Assembly: GCF_015390235.1 (NCBI RefSeq)
Contig: NZ_VUOH01000002.1
Span: 248,001-312,000, forward strand
Length of the DNA stretch: 64,000 bases
Direction: 5' to 3'
Source: Quadrisphaera sp. INWT6
Lineage (GTDB): Bacteria > Actinomycetota > Actinomycetes > Actinomycetales > Quadrisphaeraceae
Below the pieces are notes generated by a model that ran no database searches, was not told the DNA's origin, and was given only the letters and a program-made list of their open reading frames with translations. Both the position numbers and the translations under genes were made by a program. Shown piece by piece: positions 51,446 through 60,708 of this stretch (positions within the stretch are counted from its first letter, which is position 1; every line of letters begins with the position of its first letter).

Positions 51446-54400
51446 TCAGCCGGCCGACGGCGTCGCCGTCGAGCTCGCCTCCGCCTGGACCGCTGCGTCG
51501 AGCGCCTGGCGCAGCCGCTCCTGCGCCTGCCCGTAGGCGGTGAAGTCGCCGTTGCGCAGCGCCTCCTGGCTGGCCTGCTCGGCCTCGACGGCCTGCTGCA
51601 GGGCGCCGCGGACCCCCTCGGGCAGCGGGGTCGCGGTGCCACCCGTCGCCGAGGGCGACGGCGAGGCGCTGGCCGACGGGTCTGGCGTCGAGCCGTCGGT
51701 GCTCCCAGATCCACCCGTCCCGTCGACAGGCAGGTCCCCGGTGCTGGAGCCGGCGTCCCGCGTGGTCACCCCCGAGTTGCCCTGGAAGACCTGGTCGAGC
51801 GCCTCGTCGAGGGTCGGGGCGAAGCCGATCTCGTCACCGAAGGCCACCAGCACGCGCTGGAGGGTCGGGTAGGCGGTCTCGCCCGTGCTCTGCACGTAGA
51901 CGGGCTCGACGTAGAGCAGACCATCACCGACGGGCAGGGTCAGCAGGTTGCCGTACCGCACCGTCGAGCTGCCCTGTCGGAGCAGGTTCAGGAACTGGCC
52001 CACCGCGGGGTTCGTGTTGAACGCGTTCTGGACCTGGCCCGGGCCGTTCACCGTGCCCTCGGTGGGCAGCTGCAGCAGGCGCAGCTGGCCGTACCCCTCG
52101 CGCTTCTGCCCGGCGGTGTCGCCGGCGTCGGCGTCGACGGCGAGGAAGCCGGTGAGGATGTTCCGCGCCGCCTCCCCGTTCTGGTTGCGAGGGATGTACG
52201 TCGAGGTCAGCGAGAACGACGCCGCGTCCTGCTGCGGCATCTGCAGCGTCAGGTAGTAGGGCGGCTGCACCGCCCCCTCGGTCGCGATCGGTGCCGGCGT
52301 GGCAGCTCCCGCCGCCGGGGCTGCAGCCGCCGTCGTGGTGGCGCTACCCGTCGGGTCGACCGGGACCCGCCAGAAGTCGTTCTGGGAGTAGAACGACCCC
52401 GGGTCCGTCACGTGGTAGCTGGCCATCACGGTCCGCTGGACCTTGAAGAGGTCCTCGGGGTAGCGCACGTGGGACATGAGCTCACCGCTCATCTCAGCCA
52501 GCGGACGCACGGTGCTGGGGAACGCGCTCCGCCACGCCTGGAGCACCGGGTCGGACTCGTCCCAGGCGTAGAGCACGACCTCGCCGCTGTACGCGTCGAC
52601 GGTGGCCTTGACCGAGTTCCGCAGGTAGTTGACGTCGTCCGGGGGCAGCGCCGCGATGGCTCCGGCGGAGGTCAGGGTGTCGGCCGTGGCCTCCTCGAGC
52701 ACCTGCGGCTGCGAGTACGGGTACTCGTCGGACGTCGTGTAGCCGTCGACCACCCACTGGACGCGCCCGCCGACGATGGTCGGGTACGGGTCGGAGTCGA
52801 GGGTCAGGTACGGGGCGACCTTCTGCACGCGCTCGCGCGGGTCGCGGTCGTAGAGGATCTGGCTCTCGGGGTTGACCGCCGACGACAGCAGGATGTTGGC
52901 ATCGCGGAACTTGATCGCGTAGAGCGCGCGCTCGAGGTAGTTGCCGACGCTGGGCCCGCCGTCTCCGGAGAAGGTGTTGCGCACCTCGCCGGCGTCGGTC
53001 GGGTAGTCGATCTCCTGCGGCTGGGCGCCCTCGGGGGCGCCCACGATGGAGTACTCCGGGCTCTCCTCGCCGAAGTAGATCCGCGGCTCGTAGTCCGGCA
53101 GCGAGCCGGACGAGGGGATGCCCCCCTCGAGGTAGTTCGGCTCGCCGTTGCTCTGCTTGTCATCAGCCGCAGCCGCCACCAGCCCGTAGCCGTGCGTGTA
53201 GGCGGTGCGGGTGTTGACCCAGGAGGTGCCGCCGATGCCGGCCTCCCGCAGCTCGCGGACGGCCACCACGACGTCCTGGCTCTGCCCGTCGATGGTGTAC
53301 CTGTCGACGTCGAGCGGGTTCGGGAACTGGTAGAAGCCGCGCACCTGCTGGTTCTGCGCGAACGTCGGGCTGACGATGGCCGGGTCGAGGATGCGGGTGC
53401 TGGCCGTGGTGGCCGCGTCACCGCTGAGGGCTCCCGCCTCGCCCTCGGTGGTGGGCTGGTACTGCTGCACGTTCGTGTCCGCGATGCCGAACGCCGCCCG
53501 CGTGGCCTCGATGTTGTCGGCGATGTAGGGGGCCTCGACGCTGGCCTCGTTCGGGGTCACCTGCACGCGCTGCACGACGGCCGGGACGATGCCGCCGGCC
53601 ACGACGGCCGTGACCACGAGCAGGCCCACGCCGGCCGCCGGGAATCGCCAGTTGCCGCGCACCGCGGTCACGAGGAAGAGCGCGGCGCAGATCAGCGCGG
53701 CGATCGCGAGGATGGCGCGGGCCGGGACCACGACGCTGACGTCGGTGAAGCTCGCGCCGTCGAAGCGGCGGTGGCTGTTGGTCAGCGTGGCGTACCTGTC
53801 GAGCCAGTAGCTGCCGGCCTGCAGGGCCACGAGCAGCGCCGCGGTCGTCGCGAGCTGGATGCGGGCGGCGACCGTGGTGCGCGGCCCGGGCCCCACCAGG
53901 CGCAGGCCCCCGTAGAGGTAGTGGGTGGCGGCGCCGGCCAGACCGGCGAGCAGCACCACGGCGGTGAGCAGGCCGACGACGAGCCGCAGGAACGGCAGCG
54001 AGAAGACGTAGAAGCCGATGTCGTGGCCGAAGACGGGGTCGACCTGGCCGAAGTCCTTGCCGTTCCACCACAGGAGCACGGTCTGCCAGCGGCTGGAGGC
54101 CGCCGAGCCGGCGAACAGGCCCAGCAGCAGGGGCAGCACCACGGTGAGCACCCGGCGCAGCGGCTCGAGCCCCTCGCGGTAGCGGTCGAGGCTGGCGGCG
54201 GGACCGGGCACCGGCGCGTAGATGGGCCGCTTGCGGTAGGCCAGGGCCATGCTGACGACGACGGCGGCCGCCATCAGCACGCCCCCGACGACGAAGAGGC
54301 CCGCGCGGACCCCGAGCTGGGTCAGGTAGACGCGGCTGAAGCCGAGCTGGCGGTACCAGAGCACCTCGGTGGCCACCGAGGCCACGACGCTGCCGAGCAG

Positions 54401-54520
54401 CAGGAGCGCGGCCACGCCCACCAGGACGGGCACGAGCGGCCGGCGGCGCTGCGGCGGGCCCGGGCGTCGGGCGCCCGGTGCGCCGGGGCGCGGTGGGCGG
54501 GGCGGGGGCTGGGACGTCAC
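51446..54520 (-). CDS. UPF0182 family large membrane protein
   Basis: 1,024 residues (COG1615). After a Pro/Arg-rich N-terminal tail, seven TM segments lie in about residues 30-330 (VGVAALLLLGSVVASVATEV; GLFVVGGVLMAAAVVVSMAL; others). A long extracytoplasmic part follows with conserved stretches such as TRTAYTHGYGLVAA, IYFGEESPEYSIVG and YLRNSVKATVDAYSG. The C-terminus is Ser/Pro-rich (SASPSPSAT). Function unknown, although the family is nearly universal in actinobacteria. Start GTG 54520 with GGAGG about 9 nt upstream. Confidence 0.92.
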   Translation of the reverse strand: MTSQPPPRPPRPGAPGARRPGPPQRRRPLVPVLVGVAALLLLGSVVASVATEVLWYRQLGFSRVYLTQLGVRAGLFVVGGVLMAAAVVVSMALAYRKRPIYAPVPGPAASLDRYREGLEPLRRVLTVVLPLLLGLFAGSAASSRWQTVLLWWNGKDFGQVDPVFGHDIGFYVFSLPFLRLVVGLLTAVVLLAGLAGAATHYLYGGLRLVGPGPRTTVAARIQLATTAALLVALQAGSYWLDRYATLTNSHRRFDGASFTDVSVVVPARAILAIAALICAALFLVTAVRGNWRFPAAGVGLLVVTAVVAGGIVPAVVQRVQVTPNEASVEAPYIADNIEATRAAFGIADTNVQQYQPTTEGEAGALSGDAATTASTRILDPAIVSPTFAQNQQVRGFYQFPNPLDVDRYTIDGQSQDVVVAVRELREAGIGGTSWVNTRTAYTHGYGLVAAAADDKQSNGEPNYLEGGIPSSGSLPDYEPRIYFGEESPEYSIVGAPEGAQPQEIDYPTDAGEVRNTFSGDGGPSVGNYLERALYAIKFRDANILLSSAVNPESQILYDRDPRERVQKVAPYLTLDSDPYPTIVGGRVQWVVDGYTTSDEYPYSQPQVLEEATADTLTSAGAIAALPPDDVNYLRNSVKATVDAYSGEVVLYAWDESDPVLQAWRSAFPSTVRPLAEMSGELMSHVRYPEDLFKVQRTVMASYHVTDPGSFYSQNDFWRVPVDPTGSATTTAAAAPAAGAATPAPIATEGAVQPPYYLTLQMPQQDAASFSLTSTYIPRNQNGEAARNILTGFLAVDADAGDTAGQKREGYGQLRLLQLPTEGTVNGPGQVQNAFNTNPAVGQFLNLLRQGSSTVRYGNLLTLPVGDGLLYVEPVYVQSTGETAYPTLQRVLVAFGDEIGFAPTLDEALDQVFQGNSGVTTRDAGSSTGDLPVDGTGGSGSTDGSTPDPSASASPSPSATGGTATPLPEGVRGALQQAVEAEQASQEALRNGDFTAYGQAQERLRQALDAAVQAEASSTATPSAG

Positions 54521-54691
54521 CGGGCTGTTCCTCCATCAGAAACCCGCCGGGGTGCCGCTGCTCAGCGTCCCGGCAGGGTGCTCGGGGCGGGCTCCCGATC
54601 GTCGCACGGTCGGCTGGGAGGTCCGGGCCCCGGAGGCCCCGCCCACATCACGAGACGGTCACGACCTGCCGCCGTCGGCAGCGGTCCGCCC

Positions 54692-55840
54692 TCAGGAGCA
54701 GCCGGGCAGCCCCGCGCCCTCGCCGCGGCCGACGGCCTCGACCGCAGCGCGCGCCTCCGCCAGCGTGGAGACCGCCACCACCTGGAGGCCGTCGGGCACG
54801 TTGCCCACCACCTCGTCGCAGTTGCCGGCCGGCGCCAGGAACGCCGTCGCCCCCGCCGCACGGGCCCCCAGCAGCTTCTGCTGGATGCCGCCGATCGTGC
54901 CGACCCGCCCCGCGGAGTCGATGGTCCCGGTCCCCGCGACCGTGCGGCCGCCGGTCATCTCCCCCGGCGTGAGCAGGTCGACGACGCCGAGCGCGAACAC
55001 CATGCCCGCGCTGGGACCGCCGATCTGGTCGACGGCGATCTCCACGTCGACGGGCGGGTCGGCGTCCTCGCGCACCAGCACCCCGAGGACCGCGCTGCCG
55101 TCCGCACCCGTGCCGAGCGGCACCTCGACGGTCTCGTCGGCGCCGTCGCGGGTCACCGCGACGCGCACGACCGCTCCCGCACCGCCGCTCGCCGCGGCCG
55201 CCTGCACGGCCTCGCGCAGCGAGGTGGCCCCGTCGACCGCTGCGCCGTCGACGGAGGTGATGACGTCGCCCTCCCGCAGCACACCGGCGGCACCGGACCC
55301 GTCGGAGAAGCCGGTGACGTCCACCCGCACCGGCACGTCGTAGCCCAGCTCGGTCAGCGCCGCGACGACCGCCGCCTGCTGCGAGGAGAGGAACGCCGCC
55401 GCGTTGCTCGCGTCGACCTGCTCCTCGCTCGCCCCGGGCGGGAAGAGCGCCGCCTCGGGCAGCGCGGTCCGCCCGCCCTGCAGCCAGGCGCGCACCTGCA
55501 GGCCCAGGTCGACGGGGCGCCCCGGTCCGCCGCTGACCCTGACGGTGGTGAGGTCGAGCGACCCCGAGGTGGGGTAGGTCTGCGCCCCGGAGATGCTGAT
55601 CAGGCGCGTGTCGCCCTCACCGGAGAGGACGTCGCGCACCGGCCCGGGGCTCTCCACCGCGAACGGCACGGGCACGAGCGCCACCAGCGAGACCAGCGCG
55701 ACGGAGACCGCACCGCACACCAGCGCCGCCACCGCCCGCGACGACGCCCGCGCGGCCGCGCCCCCCGGCTGCTCTGCGGACTCCTCGTCCAGCTGCTCGT
55801 CCTGCTGCCGGTCCTCGTGCTGGTCGTGCTGCGCGCTCAC
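54692..55840 (-). CDS. PDZ and Lon-like (S16) membrane protease
   Basis: 382 residues. One N-terminal TM helix (about 25-47: VAALVCGAVSVALVSLVALV), a region VPFAVESPGPVRDVL, a PDZ domain (about 145-235, GVLREGDVITSVDG), and a C-terminal Lon proteolytic domain with catalytic Ser in QIGGPSAGMVFAL (about 277) and Lys in IGGIQQKLLGA (about 322). The active site faces outside the cell. GTG 55840 overlaps the epimerase stop by 4 bp. Such YlbL-type proteins lie next to UPF0182 genes in many actinobacteria; substrate unknown. Confidence 0.9.
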   Translation of the reverse strand: MSAQHDQHEDRQQDEQLDEESAEQPGGAAARASSRAVAALVCGAVSVALVSLVALVPVPFAVESPGPVRDVLSGEGDTRLISISGAQTYPTSGSLDLTTVRVSGGPGRPVDLGLQVRAWLQGGRTALPEAALFPPGASEEQVDASNAAAFLSSQQAAVVAALTELGYDVPVRVDVTGFSDGSGAAGVLREGDVITSVDGAAVDGATSLREAVQAAAASGGAGAVVRVAVTRDGADETVEVPLGTGADGSAVLGVLVREDADPPVDVEIAVDQIGGPSAGMVFALGVVDLLTPGEMTGGRTVAGTGTIDSAGRVGTIGGIQQKLLGARAAGATAFLAPAGNCDEVVGNVPDGLQVVAVSTLAEARAAVEAVGRGEGAGLPGCS

Positions 55841-57216
55841 CGCGACCTCCGCGAGCGCGCCTGGCGCACCACTGCGGCGGTGGCCACGAACGCGACCGCC
55901 GCCCCCGCGGCGCCGGCGGCCCCGAGCGCCGCCTCCCGGGGCAGCCGCGGCCCGCGGCCGGAGCGCCGCTCCCGGACCCCCTCGAGCAGCACCTCCAGGC
56001 ACTCCTCGTTGCTGCGCCCCGGGCGCCACCCCGCCGCGCGCAGCCGCTGCGACGACACCGCCCAGGGGTGGACCACGTAGGCCAGGTCGCCCGCGGGCGT
56101 GGGCAGCAGCCCCAGGCGCGCCAGCCGCTCGGCGGTCGCCTGCGCCAGCCGCGCCGGCAGCTCCACCGACCGCAGGCCGGAGGAGCGCTCCAGCACCTCG
56201 TGGACCAGCACGCCCTCCGCGCCCACGCCCAGCGGCCCCACCAGGCCCTCACCGACCACGACGACGACGGCGGAGGCGAGGTCGTCGACGTGGCAGAACT
56301 GCCACAGCGGCGCCCGCTCGCGCAGGGCCAGCAGCCGCGGCACCTCGAACGACCGCGTCACCACCGTGTCCACGCCCGGACCCACCACCGCCGCCGGCCG
56401 CAGCACCGCCGCGGGGACCCCCGGCATGCTGCGCGCGAGCAGCGACCAGACCTCCTCCACGGCGAGCAGGTCACCGACCAGCCCGTCGTCCGGGGCCGCC
56501 AGCAGCGGGGCGTCGTCGTCGAGCGGCACCGGCCCGTCGGGCCGCGCCCCGTGCACCATCGCGCTGCTGACCAGCACCAGCCGTCCCGCCCCCGCCGCCG
56601 CAGCGGCCGTGACGACGGCGCGCGCGCAGGCCTCGGCGCGCTCTCGGCGGCGGGCGGCGGGCTCGGCCAGCGCGGCGCGCAGGTCGGTGTCGAGGGCGAC
56701 GTGGACGACGGCGACGGGCGGCGCCCCGGACCCGGGGGCCTCGCGGGGGCCGCCGGCGGTCATCGCCTCCAGCACCTCGGGGGAGGTCAGGTCGACGCGC
56801 ACCTCGCGGGCGGCGCGGGGGCCGTCCCCGGGAGCGTCGTCGCCGGGACCAGCCGAGACGTCAGCGGAGGCGCCACCGGAGGCGCCAGCGGGCGCGTCGG
56901 CAGGGGCGTCGTGGAGGGCGACGACGTCGGCGCCCGCGGCCACCAGGCCGGCGACGACGGCACGGCCCGCCGGCGACCCGGCCCCCGTGACGACGACGCG
57001 CCCCGCGAGCCGCGGCGCGCTGGCGCTGCTCCCGGGGGTGCTGGCCTCCGGAGCGCCACCGTCCGCCGTCGTGCTGCCGCCCACCGCGCTCCCGTCGTCG
57101 TCCCCGTGCTCACCGCGCCTGCGCACCCCCTGCGCGTTCGCTGTGGGCACCTGCTCCGGGACCGCCGCCTCCGCCTCCGGCTCGGTAGCGTGGGACGGGA
57201 GGGGCAGGAGCCACAT
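55837..57216 (-). CDS. NAD-dependent epimerase/dehydratase family protein (SDR)
   Basis: 459 residues from ATG 57216. A low-complexity acidic leader of about 70 residues is followed by a Rossmann motif VVVTGAGSPAGRAVVAG, LVSSAMVHGARPDG, VLRPAAVVGPGVDT, and WQFCHVDDLASAVVVV. The YxxxK catalytic motif is not obvious, so it may be an atypical SDR. A C-terminal hydrophobic segment ([21 protein letters not shown]) followed by basic residues suggests a tail anchor. It overlaps the PDZ-protease gene by 4 bp and is divergent from the DUF2342 gene. An earlier start at 57249 is possible. Confidence 0.78.
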   Translation of the reverse strand: MWLLPLPSHATEPEAEAAVPEQVPTANAQGVRRRGEHGDDDGSAVGGSTTADGGAPEASTPGSSASAPRLAGRVVVTGAGSPAGRAVVAGLVAAGADVVALHDAPADAPAGASGGASADVSAGPGDDAPGDGPRAAREVRVDLTSPEVLEAMTAGGPREAPGSGAPPVAVVHVALDTDLRAALAEPAARRRERAEACARAVVTAAAAAGAGRLVLVSSAMVHGARPDGPVPLDDDAPLLAAPDDGLVGDLLAVEEVWSLLARSMPGVPAAVLRPAAVVGPGVDTVVTRSFEVPRLLALRERAPLWQFCHVDDLASAVVVVVGEGLVGPLGVGAEGVLVHEVLERSSGLRSVELPARLAQATAERLARLGLLPTPAGDLAYVVHPWAVSSQRLRAAGWRPGRSNEECLEVLLEGVRERRSGRGPRLPREAALGAAGAAGAAVAFVATAAVVRQARSRRSR

Positions 57217-57287
57217 CCTGCCGCCTCGCCCGAGCGGTGGATGCCGCACCGCCGCTCGAGGCCTGCTCCTGCGCGGCTGGAGAACCG

Positions 57288-58841
57288 GTGCCCGACTCCC
57301 CGTCCCCCCGTCCCGACGAGGACCCGCAGGACCGCGCGCCCGGCGAGGGCTCCAGCGCGGCGGGCTCGGGACGGGGCTCCACCCCGGGCTCCGGCTCGGG
57401 CTCGGGCTCGGGCTCCGGCTCGGCTCCCGGTGCCGGCCAGGACCCGCTGTCGCAGCTCTTCTCCGCCCTCGGCGGCGGCGCCGGCGCGCCCGACCTCAGC
57501 GCCCTCGGCGGGCTGGGCGGCCTCGGTGGTCTCGGCGGCCAGGGGGGCCTCGCCGGTGTCGACCCGACCCAGCTGTTCGAGCAGCTCCAGAAGGACCCGC
57601 AGGCGATGGCCCAGGTGGCCGCCGCGGTGCAGCAGCTGATGAGCAGCGCCGGTGACGGCCCCGTCAACTGGCAGCTCGCGCAGGACCTGGCCCGCCAGAC
57701 CGCCGCCGCCGAGGGCGACCCGGCCCCCACGTCGTCCGACGAGCGGGAGGTCGCCGAGGCGCTGCGCCTGGCGGACCTGTGGCTCGACGCCACCACCGAC
57801 CTCCCCGCCGCCTCGGCCGCCGGCCGGGCGTGGTCGCGGGCCGAGTGGGTCGAGGCCACCCTCCCCACCTGGAAGCGCCTCGCCGAGCCGGTGGCCGCCA
57901 GCGTGGCCGACGCGGTGAGCGCGGCGATGGCCGAGCAGCTGCCGGAGGAGATGCGCCAGATGGCCTCCGGCGCCGGCGCCGTGATGCGCTCGGTCGGCGG
58001 CTCCGTCTTCGGCGCGCAGCTCGGCCAGGCCGTCGGCGGCCTGTCGCGCGAGGTCGTCTCCGCCACCGACGTCGGCATCCCGCTGGTCGCGGGGAGCACC
58101 ACGGCGCTGCTGCCCACGGGCGTCGCCGCCTTCGCCGACGGCCTGGGCGTGCCCGCCGAGGAGGTGCGCCTGTTCCTCGCAGCGCGCGAGGCCGCCCACG
58201 CCCGCCTCTTCGCCGGGGTCCCCTGGCTGCGCGGCCACCTGCTCGGCACCGTCGAGGCCTACGCCCGCGGCATCACCCTCGACACCGGCCGCATCGAGGA
58301 CGCCGTGCGCACCCTCGACCCGTCCGACCCGTCAGCGCTGCAGGAGGCGTTGTCGTCGGGGGTGTTCGAGCCGGAGAGGACCCCCGCGCAGCAGGCGGCC
58401 CTGGAGCGCCTGGAGACGGCGCTCGCCCTGGTGGAGGGCTGGGTCGACCACGTCGTCGACGCCGCCACGTCCCGCACGCTGCCGAGCTCGGCGGCGCTGC
58501 GCGAGGCGGTGCGCCGCCGCCGCGCCACCGGTGGCCCCGCCGAGCACGTGATGGCCGGCCTGGTGGGCCTGGAGCTGCGCCCCCGCCGCCTGCGGGAGGC
58601 GTCGCGCCTGTGGTCGGTGACCGAGGACGCCCGCGGCACCGCCGGCCGCGACGCGGTCTGGGCCCACCCCGACCTGCTGCCGACCGCCGCCGACCTCGAC
58701 GACCCCGACGGCTTCGCCAGCCGCCGCAGCGACGCCGAGGCCGCGGACGCCGACGTCGACGCCGCCCTGGAGGCGCTGCTGCGCGGCGAGGGCCCCGCCG
58801 CCCCGCCGGAGTCGCCGGAGCCGGGTGACGGCCCCCGGTGA
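57288..58841 (+). CDS. DUF2342 zinc-dependent metalloprotease-like protein
   Basis: 517 residues from GTG 57288 (VPDSPSPRPDEDPQ) after GGAGAA. N-terminal low-complexity GSGSGSGS and GLGGLGGLGG repeats, then the DUF2342/COG5282 core: GPVNWQLAQDLARQTAA, YARGITLDTGRIEDA, and metal motif LFLAAREAAHARLFAGVPWL, in which only EAAH of a HExxH-like site is kept. Family members are called zinc-dependent metalloproteases or F420-linked proteins; neither is shown here. It overlaps the Nudix gene by 4 bp. Confidence 0.85.
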   Translation: MPDSPSPRPDEDPQDRAPGEGSSAAGSGRGSTPGSGSGSGSGSGSAPGAGQDPLSQLFSALGGGAGAPDLSALGGLGGLGGLGGQGGLAGVDPTQLFEQLQKDPQAMAQVAAAVQQLMSSAGDGPVNWQLAQDLARQTAAAEGDPAPTSSDEREVAEALRLADLWLDATTDLPAASAAGRAWSRAEWVEATLPTWKRLAEPVAASVADAVSAAMAEQLPEEMRQMASGAGAVMRSVGGSVFGAQLGQAVGGLSREVVSATDVGIPLVAGSTTALLPTGVAAFADGLGVPAEEVRLFLAAREAAHARLFAGVPWLRGHLLGTVEAYARGITLDTGRIEDAVRTLDPSDPSALQEALSSGVFEPERTPAQQAALERLETALALVEGWVDHVVDAATSRTLPSSAALREAVRRRRATGGPAEHVMAGLVGLELRPRRLREASRLWSVTEDARGTAGRDAVWAHPDLLPTAADLDDPDGFASRRSDAEAADADVDAALEALLRGEGPAAPPESPEPGDGPR

Positions 58842-59419
58842 CCCCCGCCGAGGCCGACGCGGAGCTGGCCGCGCACCTGCCGCGCGGTGACGGGCAGGCC
58901 GCGCTCCTGGAGGGCCACCGGCGACAGCTGGCGGTCTTCCCAGGAGCCCCCGCGCCGGGCTTCGAGGGCAGCGCGCTCCACCGCGACGGACCGCCCGAGC
59001 ACCTGACGGTCACGTCGTTCGTGCTCGACGAGGACGGCGACCGCGCCGTCCTCGTGCTGCACCGCAAGGCCGGGATGTGGCTGCAGCCGGGCGGCCACGT
59101 CGAGGCCGGCGACCCCTCGCTGGCCGCGGCGGCCCTGCGGGAGGCCTCCGAGGAGACGGGGCTGGGGGCGGTGCTGCGAGCGGCGCTGGGCGGCGCGCCC
59201 CTCGACGTCCAGCGGCACGAGCTGTCCGCGGGCTTCGGCCGCTCGTGCCGGGCGCACCTCGACGTGGCGTTCCTCTTCACCGCCCCGCGCGGCGCGGAGC
59301 CGGTGCTGAGCGACGAGAGCGACCGCGTCGCCTGGTTCGACGTCGACGCGCTGCCACCGGACGCCGCGCCGGACCTCCCGGCGCGGCTGGCGCGCGCCCG
59401 CGAGGCGCTCCGCCGCTGA
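58838..59419 (+). CDS. Nudix hydrolase
   Basis: 193 residues. Complete Nudix box GGHVEAGDPSLAAAALREAS followed by EETGL (about residues 84-108: G-x5-E-x7-REAxEExGL). N-terminal helix DAELAAHLPRGDGQ. GTG 58838 overlaps the DUF2342 stop by 4 bp, so translation is coupled. Substrate (a nucleoside diphosphate derivative) cannot be told. Confidence 0.9.
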   Translation: MTPAEADAELAAHLPRGDGQAALLEGHRRQLAVFPGAPAPGFEGSALHRDGPPEHLTVTSFVLDEDGDRAVLVLHRKAGMWLQPGGHVEAGDPSLAAAALREASEETGLGAVLRAALGGAPLDVQRHELSAGFGRSCRAHLDVAFLFTAPRGAEPVLSDESDRVAWFDVDALPPDAAPDLPARLARAREALRR

Positions 59420-59456
59420 GGGCGGCGGCGGGACCGACCGGGGGACGAGCCGGGGG

Positions 59457-60077
59457 TCAGCCGAGGGCCGACGCCGGGTCCGCGCCGTCGTCGACGTCGG
59501 TGGGCAGGTCGCGCGCCGTCGCGAAGCCCTCGAGGTACCCGCGAGCGCGCTCGGTGCGGGGGTAGGCGTCGACCAGCTCCCAGAACGCCTCGCCGTGGCC
59601 GTGCTCGAGCAGGTGCGCCAGCTCGTGGACCAGCACGTAGTCGACCACCCACGAGGGCATGCCCTGCAGGCGGTCGGAGAGGCGGATGGAGCCGTCGGCC
59701 GTCGTCGTCGAGCCCCAGCGGGTGGTCTGGTTGGCGACCCAGCGGACGCTGCTCGGCCGGGCGCGACCCGCGAGGTAGCGCGCCGACAGCTCGGCGGCGC
59801 GCCGGGCGAGGGCCCCGTCGCTGGGGCGGCGGCGCTGGTCCTGCGCCTGCAGGCGCGTCACCATGCGGTCGACCCAGAGCCGCTCCTGCGCACCGCTGAA
59901 GCCCGCGGGGATGCAGACCACGAGGGTCCCGCCGTCGCGGAAGGCGGTGACGGTGCGGCGCCGGCGGGTGCTGCGGCGGACCTCCACGGCCTCGCGGGGA
60001 GCGGCCTCGGCTGCGCTCCGGGGCGCGCGCGGGAGCACCGGGTCAGCCCCGGCAGTCCGCGCCCCCTGCGCCGCCAT
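59457..60077 (-). CDS. YgjP/WLM-like zinc metallopeptidase
   Basis: 206 residues. HELAH at about residue 151 in DYVLVHELAHLLEHGHGEAF and the N-terminal strand RRTVTAFRDGGTLVV, with RWGSTTTADGSIRLS, matching DUF45/YgjP (M48-related) proteins. Third metal ligand likely a His in EHGHGEAF. No TM segment. TAGCGT (60084-60089, minus strand) ends 6 nt before ATG 60077: leaderless. Convergent with the Nudix gene. Confidence 0.87.
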   Translation of the reverse strand: MAAQGARTAGADPVLPRAPRSAAEAAPREAVEVRRSTRRRRTVTAFRDGGTLVVCIPAGFSGAQERLWVDRMVTRLQAQDQRRRPSDGALARRAAELSARYLAGRARPSSVRWVANQTTRWGSTTTADGSIRLSDRLQGMPSWVVDYVLVHELAHLLEHGHGEAFWELVDAYPRTERARGYLEGFATARDLPTDVDDGADPASALG

Positions 60078-60416
60078 GCGCGAACGCTACTGCCCGCACC
60101 GCCGGTCCACCGGGTGCGACACCCTCGCACGAACCTCCCGGCTACCACCAGTCACCTGCCCATGACCCGCTGTCGCGGCCGTCGGCGCGCCCCACTGGAC
60201 CGGTCGGGGGTCTGCGCGTTGACGCCCCCTGGCACCGGGCCTACCGTCGTGCTCAGTCCTCTGGTCGCCGGGCCCACCGCAGGGGAAGGCGGCACGGCTC
60301 GGCGGCCAGGGGACGACCCGCGTCCGGCCCGACGACCGGTGTCCGCCCCAGCCGCTACGGTGACGCGGATCACGACAGCCCCGGGCCCAGTGCCCGGCAC
60401 ACCCCAGGGAGCCGAC
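60078..60416. promoter_or_regulatory. Intergenic region with promoters of the DUF5679 gene
   Basis: 339 bp without a gene. Plus-strand promoter candidate: TTGACG (60219-60224), 17-nt spacer, TACCGT (60242-60247), the best -35/-10 pair in the window. A second -10-like TACGGT is at 60356-60361, about 55 nt before the ATG. The minus-strand -10 box of the YgjP-like gene is at 60084-60089. No stable hairpin seen. Confidence 0.55.
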
Positions 60417-60572
60417 ATGGCCGAGACCTACTCGGGCTCGTTCTACTGCGTGAAGTGCAAGGAGAAGCGCGACGCCGAGGGCGGCGTCGTCGAGACCAAC
60501 GGCCGCCGCATGGCGAAGGCCAAGTGCCCCGTGTGCGGCACGAACCTGAACCGCATCCTCGGCAAGGCCTGA
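60417..60572 (+). CDS. DUF5679 zinc-ribbon protein
   Basis: 51 residues, ATG 60417 after AGGGAG (5 nt spacing). Two CxxC pairs: FYCVKCKEKRDAEGG and KAKCPVCGTNLNRILG, a small zinc ribbon typical of DUF5679. Basic C-terminal half (NGRRMAKAK). Function unknown; possibly nucleic-acid binding. It has a full promoter upstream and a strong terminator downstream, so it is a monocistronic, probably well expressed gene. Confidence 0.85.
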   Translation: MAETYSGSFYCVKCKEKRDAEGGVVETNGRRMAKAKCPVCGTNLNRILGKA

Positions 60573-60593
60573 GACCGCGGCGCTCCGGCGCCC

Positions 60594-60637
60594 GCAGCGG
60601 CCCGCTCCCCCGCCACGGCGGAGGGGCGGGCCGCTGC
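60594..60637 (+). terminator. Hairpin terminator after DUF5679
   Basis: Arms 60594-60608 and 60623-60637 pair over 15 bases with one G-U (GCAGCGGCCCGC/GCGGGCCGCTGC core), 22 bp past the stop; ends GCCGTTCC. Confidence 0.7.
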
Positions 60638-60708
60638 CGTTCCCGGCCGGAGCCGAGGCCTGTGGACGGAGCCAGCGCCGGGGCGGTCGCGGCTGCCACG
60701 CTGGCGCG